Positions 16,432 through 23,760 of a stretch of 57,043 bases of DNA are shown here, one piece after another; within the stretch, counting starts at the first letter, position 1, and each line of letters opens with the position of its first letter. The position numbers were made by a program, and so were the translations under genes. The notes below the pieces were generated by a model. The model was not told the origin of the DNA. It did no database searches and saw nothing but the letters and a program-made list of their open reading frames with translations. This DNA is from Alteribacillus sp041949975 (GTDB lineage Bacteria; Bacillota; Bacilli; Bacillales; Marinococcaceae): positions 1 through 57,043 of the forward strand of contig NZ_JBHFQG010000023.1 of NCBI RefSeq assembly GCF_041949975.1, read 5' to 3'.

Positions 16432-17454
16432 TTACATCCATTGTCCCATAAAGTATAGAATAGATGATAGAAAGAGAAAAGAGGCTGTAAGAATGATTTC
16501 TATTCGGTAGGAGGAGGATTTTTCTTTATTTCTTTTATTTTGTGGCGGCTTGGCAGGGCTTCTAGTATTTTTAGCCGGCCGTGATGAGCGACGCGGCTTC
16601 TTGATTTTATGCGAATTTTTATGTGAACGAGCTTCAATGGCTTCCATTAAATCTTTTTTCATCCATTGAGCTCCGGCATAGTTTCCTTTTAAGGCATTAA
16701 GAAGTATTTTTTTATAAGGAGCCAAAGAAGACATGCTTGTAATCCGTCTTGTTAAATAATCTATGCTGTTTTCCTTATCAGCTGGTTTGTTAAACCTCTC
16801 GTGATATGCAGTTTGAATAAAAATCATTGCTGCAGAAAACAAATCATAAGATGGCTCTGCTTTGCGGTCTCCAAGACCCCAATACCCTCTGTCGTAAAAT
16901 TCTGTATATTCCTTGATTGCTCTCCCAATTTTAGTCGTGCCTCCTACATCAAACCATCTAACTCGTGCTGGCGGGCCTGTAATAATTAAATTTTCCGGCT
17001 TTAAATCGCCGAACACCCAGCCTTCTCTGTGCAAGCGGTCCAGATCCCCTAATAACTGGACCATCAGTACTGGAGCCCACTCTATACCTTTTCTTTTAGT
17101 AAACGTCACAAGCGGCTCCCCTTTTAAATACTCCATACAGAAAAAAGGGTACGTTTCATTTCTGATTTCTATATCATCTACATCCCATAAAGAGGGACCA
17201 AGAACATTGCCTTTCACTTTGGAGAAATGCTTTAATACATTTATTTCCGAAGTGAGCGACATTTTGTTTTCTCCAATTTTCACTGCAGCTTGGCCGGTCC
17301 TGGTTTCCACTAAATAAACAGACCCGGTCGCTCCATTGCCTAGCTTATTAACAATTCGGTAAGGATTTTTGTTCCACTTCCCGAGCCATTTTGTTCCGGG
17401 AGCTAGATTAGAAGCCTGATTCTTCAAATGGACCTTCTTTCTCTCCATATTCAA
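16432..17454 (-). CDS. yabT: Membrane-anchored Hanks-type serine/threonine kinase YabT
   Basis: B. subtilis YabT is a sporulation kinase activated by DNA that phosphorylates RecA among others. This 340-residue protein has a glycine loop LGNGATGSVYLVE (38-50), the ATP lysine in AAVKIG (59), a catalytic loop FGDLKPEN (148-155) with Asp150, and FDVGG (168-172) in place of DFG. A Lys/Arg/Pro-rich stretch (about 275-315) precedes a C-terminal membrane segment (about 317-335), matching the DNA-binding juxtamembrane region of YabT. The start is TTG at 17454, 5 bases after AAGGAG; an ATG at 17448 is an alternative. It overlaps yabS by 47 bp. Confidence 0.9.
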   Translation of the reverse strand: MNMERKKVHLKNQASNLAPGTKWLGKWNKNPYRIVNKLGNGATGSVYLVETRTGQAAVKIGENKMSLTSEINVLKHFSKVKGNVLGPSLWDVDDIEIRNETYPFFCMEYLKGEPLVTFTKRKGIEWAPVLMVQLLGDLDRLHREGWVFGDLKPENLIITGPPARVRWFDVGGTTKIGRAIKEYTEFYDRGYWGLGDRKAEPSYDLFSAAMIFIQTAYHERFNKPADKENSIDYLTRRITSMSSLAPYKKILLNALKGNYAGAQWMKKDLMEAIEARSHKNSHKIKKPRRSSRPAKNTRSPAKPPQNKRNKEKSSSYRIEIILTASFLFLSSILYFMGQWM

Positions 17455-18151
17455 TCAGACTCCTTCTATCATGACGTTTTTCAAAATGGTATAATGCAGC
17501 TTTTAAGGCTGGCCCGGTTGGAGTTACTCCTCCTGTAATCATACGGTTAAAAGTACCTGTCAGAGAGTTGATCTTTGGTGTCCAGTCTAATACTTTTTCA
17601 ACCTCTTTTCTTTTCCCGGGAAATAAAAACAGGGAAAAGTGATTTCCACCTGTTCTGGAATTTAAACTGATGGATAAATCAGAAAGCGCTTCTTGTACCA
17701 TAGGAAGCTTAGATTTCATGCTTGCGCTGGTATCTACAAGTATTAAAACCTCTAAACTAATTTTTTCACCTAACTCATCCACCACCTCCATCACTTCTCC
17801 TCTTTTATCAGGAGGAAGATCTTCCATTTCCTGTTCTTCACCTAAAATATGGCGCAATTCATTATGCACCACTCCATGAAGAGTTTGCGTCATAGCTTGT
17901 CTAGTAACCATTTGCACAGTTTGCGATAATTGGTTAGCATATACAACCTGACTGACACCTCCTCCGGCCATAGAAATTTCTTCTACTTCTTTTATGCCAT
18001 GTTCACGCGCGGCACCATGTTCTAGAATGCCAATCACATTAACAGTTATTCCCTTTTCTTTCGCAAAAGCAGCTACTGCGGCTGGGTCTTCTCCTTCATT
18101 AGAACAACCATCCGTTAACAATAAAATCTGCCTTATTTTTCCACCGCTCAT
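17408..18151 (-). CDS. yabS: VWA-domain protein YabS
   Basis: A 247-residue soluble protein of unknown function found between spoIIE and yabT in Bacillus. The N-terminal part has RQILLLTDGCSNEGEDP. The second half has LEVLILVDTSASMKSKLPMV, a complete DxSxS metal-ion-dependent adhesion site of a von Willebrand factor A domain, so it probably binds a protein partner through a divalent cation. The ATG at 18151 has GGAGGGG 9 bases upstream; an in-frame upstream extension to 18205 lacks this. Its position next to a Ser/Thr kinase and a PP2C phosphatase suggests a role in a phosphorylation circuit (inference). Confidence 0.87.
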   Translation of the reverse strand: MSGGKIRQILLLTDGCSNEGEDPAAVAAFAKEKGITVNVIGILEHGAAREHGIKEVEEISMAGGGVSQVVYANQLSQTVQMVTRQAMTQTLHGVVHNELRHILGEEQEMEDLPPDKRGEVMEVVDELGEKISLEVLILVDTSASMKSKLPMVQEALSDLSISLNSRTGGNHFSLFLFPGKRKEVEKVLDWTPKINSLTGTFNRMITGGVTPTGPALKAALYHFEKRHDRRSLIEYGEKEGPFEESGF

Positions 18152-18253
18152 ATAAAAATTCCCCTCCGTTTTTGGTATTATTTTCATCTTAGACGATGTT
18201 GACAAAATATATACCTGCCGGGAGGACTCTTAAACCAAGGAAATAACTTGTTA

Positions 18254-20758
18254 TCAGGCTTTTTTTCGTTTTAATGGAACGGAATGACGAACCGGTATGG
18301 CTGCCCATTTTGATAAGTTGCGTTCTATTTTGGCAGCTACTATGGTCATGTCATCATTTATTTTCCCCTGAGATACCCGCATCACTCTCTCTAAAAGCAA
18401 GTCAGCCATTTCCTGCGGATCGTCTGTTTCAAGCTGGGTCATAATACGCTTTATCCATATCTCTGTATTCTCAATTGGACCTGGAATATCAAATATTCCA
18501 TCACTCATCATAATTAGCATATCTCCTTCTTTCATTTGTTCGGTGACCACATCTAATTCGGCATGCTCCATCATACCAATAGGCAGATTCCCTGCTTCAA
18601 TTTGTTTTACCTTATCATCTCTTTTAATGAAACTTGGAATGGACCCTATTTTGATAAACCTTCCTTTGGCTTCTTGCAAATCTATCATTGCAAGATCCAG
18701 GGTAGAGAACATTTCTTCTGTTGAACGCAAACTTAATATAGAATTAATGGAGCGTATAGCTGTTTTTTCATCCATCCCGGAAGCCAAAATAGTCTGTAAA
18801 ATTTGCAAAGCGGAGCTGCTCTCTCTATGTGCTTTCTCTCCGCTTCCCATTCCATCACTTATCGCAATAGCATGTTTACCTGCCCCAATATCCATAGAGG
18901 CGTAACTGTCCCCTGAAACCCACCCTCCTCCTTTAGCTACTGAGGCTGTACCAATATCAACTGTAAAAGTTCGGGCAGAAACAAAGGTGAAATTGGAATA
19001 TTCAGATATATTTTCGTATGGTTCTTCTTTTTCTACAATAATGTGTTCTTTTAAAATATCAGAAAGCATAGGGGCTATTATTTTTTCTGCTTGTTCGGCT
19101 CCAACCCCCTTTAATACACTCATTTCTATTTCAACGTTACCTTCATCAAGCCTGTATATGTCTACATGACCAATATCAAGTCCTGCGTCCTGTAAAGCTT
19201 CATGAATTTGCTCTTCCTGCCAATGATGCGCTTCTTTTTCTCTCTGTATTTCCCGAGCGAAATCATCCATAACTTCTGAGACCCCTTTAAGCTGGTCAGC
19301 TACAAGCTGGCGGCTTTCTTTTACTTGTTTTGTCAGCTCCCTTCTCGCTTGATCTTGTTTTAATTCCTCCTCCATCACATTTATCATCCTCGTGTCATAA
19401 TGACAGTGCTTTTTCCATTGGTTCTTTGCAGCAGCACCTACCTTTCCATTTTTATCGAGTTCATACAGCATATTTGTCATTCCATCATAGGTTTCATGAA
19501 ATTGATTGACCCAGCATCTTTCTTTCCGAAAACAGGTTTGACATGTTTTTTCCGTAATTTTACTTAATAATTCATCTCTTTCTTTATCTTCCCTTTCCGC
19601 TTCAGCCATTTCAGGCTGAGACATAAAGCTTTTAGAGAGCGTTTGAAATAATTTAGAAAATTTTTCCACCTTTAAAGCGGTAATGTCCCTTATTTTTTTC
19701 ATATGTTTCTGCTGTTCACGAGCATATTCCGGAGTTCCTGGAATATACTTTTCTATAAAAGAAGTGATAAAACGAGGAGTAAACAAAAACAAAGCAATAG
19801 CTGCGGCAGACTCAGCCAGCGTCAAACTAGCTCCATTCATCCCGTCACCATATAAAGCTATTAAAGCCGTACCGAGCAGCATACCAATACTAACACCAAT
19901 TTTTTTGCCTTCTTTTAAAAGCCCGCCAAGAAGACCTGCAAAGGCAAGCAAACTCATTTGATATAAATTAGCAACAGAGGCAAGACTTAAGACAAGCCCG
20001 GCTATAACACCAACAGATGCTCCAAGCGCCGCACCACCAGTATACGCAAACAACAGTACGAGATATCTTGCAAGTGTATGTTCTGCAGCCATCCCGTAGA
20101 TAACCCAGCCGATGGCTCCTGTCATGACAGAAGCTAACAATATGATAAAACAAACAATTTCTTCATGTTTTAATGGTTGTTTTCTTTTTTTCGTAATTAA
20201 TAAAGGCATGCTTTGCAAAAAAATCATCGTTAAAATAAAACTCAAGCCTGCTTCCACACCTGCCATCACCATCGAGTAAGAAGAAAGGCTTCCTTGCTCG
20301 AGCCAGACAGTACTTCCGCGTGCGAATACTGTAGCTATTAACACCGATAATGGCAAGGCCCAACTCATTCGCCATCCATATCGGGTGATCCATTCATAGA
20401 TACCTACAAAGACAGCGATTGCTGCTAGAACAAAGGCTCCATGGAAGACGGGACCGAAAAAAGTACCAACAATAATCCCAGCAGCTGCAATAATTCCTTT
20501 TTCTTTTCGCCAGGAATATACTGCGGCAAAAAACGGAAGTGCAAACGGAAAAAGTTCTGCAAGCAGAACAGCTCGTCCTAATAGAATTCCTAGAATAAAT
20601 ACGAGACCGCCCCATTGAATAAACAACATTTCCAGCCCTCTTAAAGATTTTTGTTTCGTTCGATGACCTGCGTTTTTTAATCTCGCCCGTACTAAATCCC
20701 AAATCGGCTCTGTTTCTTCTGCCACTTCTGCTCGTTTAGTTAGATCCCGTTGATACAT
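18254..20758 (-). CDS. spoIIE: Stage II sporulation protein E, PP2C phosphatase
   Basis: Dephosphorylates SpoIIAA to release sigma-F in the forespore and interacts with FtsZ at the polar septum. The 834-residue length matches the family. About ten membrane segments span residues 45-330, then a coiled-coil rich cytoplasmic region (about 340-560, with a CQTCFRKERCW cysteine cluster). The C-terminal PP2C domain has VSGDSYASMDIGAGKHAIAI, the metal-binding DGMGSGEKA and MMSDGIFD. The ATG follows GGTGGGTGG. The promoter has the unusual spacing expected for direct Spo0A activation. Confidence 0.97.
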   Translation of the reverse strand: MYQRDLTKRAEVAEETEPIWDLVRARLKNAGHRTKQKSLRGLEMLFIQWGGLVFILGILLGRAVLLAELFPFALPFFAAVYSWRKEKGIIAAAGIIVGTFFGPVFHGAFVLAAIAVFVGIYEWITRYGWRMSWALPLSVLIATVFARGSTVWLEQGSLSSYSMVMAGVEAGLSFILTMIFLQSMPLLITKKRKQPLKHEEIVCFIILLASVMTGAIGWVIYGMAAEHTLARYLVLLFAYTGGAALGASVGVIAGLVLSLASVANLYQMSLLAFAGLLGGLLKEGKKIGVSIGMLLGTALIALYGDGMNGASLTLAESAAAIALFLFTPRFITSFIEKYIPGTPEYAREQQKHMKKIRDITALKVEKFSKLFQTLSKSFMSQPEMAEAEREDKERDELLSKITEKTCQTCFRKERCWVNQFHETYDGMTNMLYELDKNGKVGAAAKNQWKKHCHYDTRMINVMEEELKQDQARRELTKQVKESRQLVADQLKGVSEVMDDFAREIQREKEAHHWQEEQIHEALQDAGLDIGHVDIYRLDEGNVEIEMSVLKGVGAEQAEKIIAPMLSDILKEHIIVEKEEPYENISEYSNFTFVSARTFTVDIGTASVAKGGGWVSGDSYASMDIGAGKHAIAISDGMGSGEKAHRESSSALQILQTILASGMDEKTAIRSINSILSLRSTEEMFSTLDLAMIDLQEAKGRFIKIGSIPSFIKRDDKVKQIEAGNLPIGMMEHAELDVVTEQMKEGDMLIMMSDGIFDIPGPIENTEIWIKRIMTQLETDDPQEMADLLLERVMRVSQGKINDDMTIVAAKIERNLSKWAAIPVRHSVPLKRKKA

Positions 20759-20794
20759 TATCCACCCACCACCTGCTACAAAGTTTGTGGGTTA

Positions 20795-20827
20795 ATTATA
20801 TATGCTCCGTTTTTAAATGTTTGTCAA
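20795..20827 (-). promoter_or_regulatory. spoIIE promoter with 21-bp spacing, Spo0A-activated sigma-A type
   Basis: TTGACA (20822-20827) and TATAAT (20795-20800) are both perfect but separated by 21 bp instead of 17. The spoIIE promoter of B. subtilis has the same 21-bp spacing and needs Spo0A~P to work with sigma-A RNA polymerase. The sequence match is direct; the mechanism is carried over from the model. Confidence 0.85.
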
Positions 20828-20860
20828 AATAACCAACAGATCCAAAAAAAGTCTTCGACG
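20820..20860 (-). promoter_or_regulatory. Candidate Spo0A boxes at spoIIE
   Basis: CGTCGAA (20854-20860) differs from the 0A box TGTCGAA at one base. TGACAAA (20820-20826) matches TGNCGAA at six of seven and overlaps the -35 box. The two starts are 34 bp apart, close to three helical turns, as expected for Spo0A dimers acting at and above the -35. Confidence 0.55.
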
Positions 20861-21239
20861 ATTTATTTTTTAAAAAGAAGCCACTGTTCATAAGGTTTTG
20901 CACCCAATTCTCAAAAATTGCAGTACATCAACTAACAATTTCTTACAGCAAATAAGAAAGAATGCTCGTTTCTGAAGTAAAAACAAACAGAATGATGTTA
21001 AAAAAGAAAATTAAAACGTCCTGATTGGGGCCTGGGTGAGGCAACTTCTGGGTTGTAAAAACGATTTTCGCGCTTTTAGAATAAGATCTTTATTGAAGTT
21101 CGACTAACATAAAGAAACTTTTACTCCATTCGCGTCTATCTCCACAAACAGGACACGGTGTTTTTGGAGATGGGTGTTTAAAATAATACCACCACCCCGT
21201 GCGGATAACGTTTCAGTTGGTACATAAACTTTTTAACCC
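20861..21239. other. Long gap between spoIIE and tRNA-Met, mostly featureless
   Basis: Apart from the spoIIE control region and the tRNA terminator, this stretch has no complete gene. On the minus strand, 21090-21209 is a 39-codon open stretch without a start codon. It reads WWYYFKHPSPKTPCPVCGD then a stop, and has the look of a zinc-ribbon remnant. An inverted pair ATCTCCA/TGGAGAT is near 21137-21170. I see no promoter that would express it. Confidence 0.4.
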
Positions 21240-21240
21240 A

Positions 21241-21284
21241 AAAAAAGAGCCTGACTCTCATGGAGTGTCAGACTCGTGTTTTTA
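21241..21284 (-). terminator. tRNA-Met terminator
   Basis: Hairpin GAGTCTGACACTC CATG AGAGTCAGGCTC followed by TTTTTTTGGG on the minus strand, starting about 20 bp after the CCA end of the tRNA. Confidence 0.88.
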
Positions 21285-21296
21285 CTTTAATATGTA

Positions 21297-21373
21297 TGGT
21301 AGCGGCGGAGGGGATTGAACCCCCGACCTCACGGGTATGAACCGTACGCTCTAGCCAGCTGAGCTACGCCGCC
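21297..21373 (-). tRNA. tRNA-Met (CAU), elongator type
   Basis: A 77-base tRNA with a 7-bp acceptor stem (GGCGGCG/CGCCGCT, first pair G-U), TAGCTCAGCTGGCTAGAGC as D arm, anticodon loop TTCATAC with CAT, T arm GGGGGTTCAATCCCC and an encoded CCA end. The paired first position (no C1-A72 mismatch) argues for the elongator rather than the initiator. It is a single tRNA gene with its own promoter and terminator between yabR and spoIIE, as in B. subtilis. Confidence 0.97.
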
Positions 21374-21393
21374 GTCTTTATGCAACACGAATG

Positions 21394-21422
21394 ATTATAT
21401 AATGTGATCGATGCCACGTCAA
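21394..21422 (-). promoter_or_regulatory. tRNA-Met promoter, sigma-A
   Basis: TTGACG (21417-21422), 17 bp spacer, TATAAT (21394-21399); 20 bp before the mature tRNA 5' end. Confidence 0.88.
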
Positions 21423-21570
21423 CCATTCCATAAAAATTTTTAAAAGCAAATGAATTAACTGCCAAAAGAGTGTAAGGAGAAACGGAAAATTTCTTTACAT
21501 TATGATTTCTCCCTATCATCTCTTAAAGCAGTCTTCAAGAATTTATTCAGTAAAGCCTGCAGCAAGCTGC

Positions 21571-22005
21571 TTATTTTTTGGAGCGTCCGCCGCGTTTAGA
21601 ATCAGTTTGTTTCCGCAAAGAAGCAAGCCTCTCCTCGCTGTCTTTCATAAAACGATTCATTTTTTCTTCAAAAGATAAGGGTCTCTGTCCTTTTCCAGGA
21701 CCACCTCGGCGATCTCCTTTAGGGCGATCCCCTTTAGAACGATCTCCTCTTGGACGGTCACTTTGAGGCCGTTCCTGAGCTTTACGAATGGAAAGACCAA
21801 TCTTGCCATCGTCTTCCACTTTCATTACCTTTACAGTGACCTCGTCACCAACGCTTAAAAATTGATTGATATCGTCTACGTACTTATCAGCCACTTCGCT
21901 AATATGAACCAGCCCAGTTTTACCATCCGGCAGCTCCACAAATGCTCCAAAATGGGTGATACCTGTGACCTTCCCTTGCAACTTGCTGCCTACTTCGATT
22001 GACAT
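21571..22005 (-). CDS. yabR: S1 RNA-binding domain protein YabR
   Basis: A 144-residue protein. Residues 1-75 form one S1 OB-fold (GSKLQGKVTGITHFGAFVEL, GLVHISEV, VGDEVTVKVMKV, IGLSIRKA), so it should bind RNA. Residues 78-105 are a charged repeat of GDRxKG units, typical of a disordered RNA-contact tail. The exact role in Bacillus is not settled. It has its own promoter at the end of divIC and a strong AAGGAGGAGC ribosome site. Confidence 0.92.
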   Translation of the reverse strand: MSIEVGSKLQGKVTGITHFGAFVELPDGKTGLVHISEVADKYVDDINQFLSVGDEVTVKVMKVEDDGKIGLSIRKAQERPQSDRPRGDRSKGDRPKGDRRGGPGKGQRPLSFEEKMNRFMKDSEERLASLRKQTDSKRGGRSKK

Positions 22006-22071
22006 TTAAAAAAAGCTCCTCCTTATTATCTTTCCTTAGAAAGCTGACTTTACAGTCTTAAAATCATTACT

Positions 22072-22101
22072 ATTATACTCGAATGATAAAAAAAGTGTCA
22101 A
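22072..22101 (-). promoter_or_regulatory. yabR promoter, sigma-A
   Basis: TTGACA (22096-22101), 18 bp spacer, TATAAT (22072-22077). The -35 overlaps the divIC stop codon, so yabR can be expressed apart from the sporulation genes above it. Confidence 0.82.
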
Positions 22102-22487
22102 TCTGTTGATTCGTCAGGTACTTTAAATAGTGTTTCGCCCGGTTTTGTTAAATAATAGTCTCTTCTCGCCACTTCTGCTATGTAGTCTAGGTCATTGTAG
22201 TTTTTTACGTCTTGTTTCAGGCGAGATTCTTCTGCATGCAGCTCTTCAAGTTCATTTTCAAGTTCAGCACGTTCTGCTTTCTTAGCCTCAAGTGTCGACC
22301 ATTGAGATACCAGCATTACGGTGAATATGACAGCCAGAACTGCACCTGTAATCGAAAGAGCAGTAAGGCGGCGAACAAGTCCGCGCTGTCTTTTTGAGGA
22401 AGCGGCTTGTAAACGCTCTTGTTCTCTAGCTTGCTCTTTCACATAGGGCTTATTAATCTCCGTTACTTTTTTCTTTCCCGAAACCAA
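22098..22487 (-). CDS. divIC: Cell division protein DivIC (FtsB-like)
   Basis: Bitopic membrane protein of the divisome that forms a complex with FtsL and DivIB. The 129-residue protein has a basic cytoplasmic N-terminus (1-42), one membrane segment (about 43-62, ALSITGAVLAVIFTVMLVSQ), an extracytoplasmic coiled coil (about 65-95, LEAKKAERAELENELEEL) and the conserved DYIAEVARRDYYLTKPGE ending. The start is TTG, 6 bases after GGGGTGAT; no ATG lies nearby in frame. It follows yabQ by 16 bp. Confidence 0.94.
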   Translation of the reverse strand: MVSGKKKVTEINKPYVKEQAREQERLQAASSKRQRGLVRRLTALSITGAVLAVIFTVMLVSQWSTLEAKKAERAELENELEELHAEESRLKQDVKNYNDLDYIAEVARRDYYLTKPGETLFKVPDESTD

Positions 22488-22503
22488 TAAAAATCACCCC
22501 GGC

Positions 22504-23088
22504 TTATTTAAAAATCCTCCATTTTACCCTTTTTCGTATGGCATGAAAAGTTTTTTCTGAAAATGTAATGATCGGTTGAGGAAGTAAACGTCTCAATATT
22601 GGGATGAGAAAACGAGCTGCCAGCTTCAAAGGGAACATAAGGAGGTGTAAAAGAAAAATCAGAACGTTTCCACTTAGGGTTAATCCTATCATAACGGACG
22701 AGGTGATGAGTTTCAATACGAATTTTACAGGAGAGACTATCATCACCTGGAACGTTGCTGTTATTGCTTTTCTAATCCAGCGAACCAGCGAGAAGCCAAC
22801 CTCCATGGTTCTGATAAAGGGGCTCCTTCCATAACGGCGATAGATAAAAAAACCTATCATTAATGCAAGAAAAATATATATTCTAAGCTCACCCTCATTA
22901 ACATGAAGCAGCACATAAAAAACAAGAAGAGCCTGTACAAGCCAAAACAAAAGGTCCCATAACACTCGCGGCCAGAAGGCTTTCACTGACCGAACCGTTA
23001 ACCGATGATAAAAATCCAGGCTCATTCCAACTACAAGTCCCATTGCTACCATCGCAAACATGGTCTGAAATTGAATGGTAAGACTCAC
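22504..23088 (-). CDS. yabQ: Spore cortex biosynthesis protein YabQ
   Basis: A sporulation membrane protein of the mother cell needed for cortex formation in B. subtilis. The 194-residue protein has about five hydrophobic segments, starting LTIQFQTMFAMVAMGLVVGM, with LLFWLVQALLVFYVLLH and IYIFLALMIGFFIYRRYG. The start is GTG, overlapping the yabP stop by 4 bp (GTGA-type coupling). Confidence 0.92.
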   Translation of the reverse strand: MSLTIQFQTMFAMVAMGLVVGMSLDFYHRLTVRSVKAFWPRVLWDLLFWLVQALLVFYVLLHVNEGELRIYIFLALMIGFFIYRRYGRSPFIRTMEVGFSLVRWIRKAITATFQVMIVSPVKFVLKLITSSVMIGLTLSGNVLIFLLHLLMFPLKLAARFLIPILRRLLPQPIITFSEKTFHAIRKRVKWRIFK

Positions 23089-23381
23089 TTAAACAACTTC
23101 CCTATGAATCCTTTAGATTTTCCAGTAGTTTGATCGACGTAAACCAGGTCATCTACTTTCCCCTCAATTGATATGATGCCTTCATGCACGTCTAAGTTTT
23201 TTATATGCAAATTATGACCGCGTACAGACAGGAAGCCGAGGGACGTTTCTAACAAAAATTCTTCATTATCAAAACTCTCTACTTCTTTTACCCCTGTAAT
23301 ATCAAGACTTTTTCTGCCTTTTAATATTACTTCATGGGGGGGCTGCGGACGCTGAGCCATTGAATCTTCTCTAAAAGACAT
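23085..23381 (-). CDS. yabP: Sporulation protein YabP
   Basis: A 98-residue soluble protein of the YabP/YqfC family, required for normal sporulation with YabQ. The family core is visible: LKGRKSLDITGVKEVESFD, FLLETSLGFLSVRGHNLHI and VHEGIISIEGKVDDL. The ATG at 23381 has GAGGAG 10 bases upstream; a GTG at 23390 is too close to it. A CACATATATATGTG palindrome lies about 30 bp upstream. I looked for a sigma-E promoter but found no convincing one. Confidence 0.92.
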   Translation of the reverse strand: MSFREDSMAQRPQPPHEVILKGRKSLDITGVKEVESFDNEEFLLETSLGFLSVRGHNLHIKNLDVHEGIISIEGKVDDLVYVDQTTGKSKGFIGKLFK

Positions 23382-23467
23382 ATTCCACACACTCCTCTTA
23401 TCGATAGCTTGTCACATATATATGTGTCTTGAATAAGAGATAGTAGTAGAAATATACCTTTTTTTGA

Positions 23468-23728
23468 TTATTCGTTTACCGGTTGTTCTTTTAGTACGGT
23501 GTACATCGTGTTAGAGGCTTCTTTTTTGGTCGTATCCTTTATTTCATCCACCCGAACTGTTACAAGTTTAGAACCAAACTTTATAGAAATTTCATCTCCA
23601 GGCGCTACTTCTGTGCCTGCTTTTGCTTTGTTTCCATTTACCGTAATTCTTCCTTGAGAAGCAACTTCTTTTGCTAAGGTTCTTCGTTTAATCAGTCTTG
23701 AAACTTTTAAAAATTTATCGATTCGCAT
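23468..23728 (-). CDS. rqcP: Ribosome quality control protein RqcP (YabO), S4 domain
   Basis: An 86-residue Hsp15-like S4 RNA-binding protein. In B. subtilis RqcP works with RqcH to add alanine tails to stalled chains on 50S subunits. The S4 fold is clear: MRIDKFLKVSRLIKRRTLAKEV, SQGRITVNGNKAKAG, VAPGDEISIKFG. The ATG at 23728 (after GGAGAGGAG) is used; the frame runs 19 codons further up into mazG without family likeness. Confidence 0.94.
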   Translation of the reverse strand: MRIDKFLKVSRLIKRRTLAKEVASQGRITVNGNKAKAGTEVAPGDEISIKFGSKLVTVRVDEIKDTTKKEASNTMYTVLKEQPVNE

Positions 23729-23760
23729 ATGTTTTCTCCTCTCCTGGAAAATGTACTGAA

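Noticed and set aside
23391..23467. Sigma-E promoter for yabP
   Set aside because: A -10-like CATATATA exists in a palindrome, but no -35 at the needed distance matches sigma-E.
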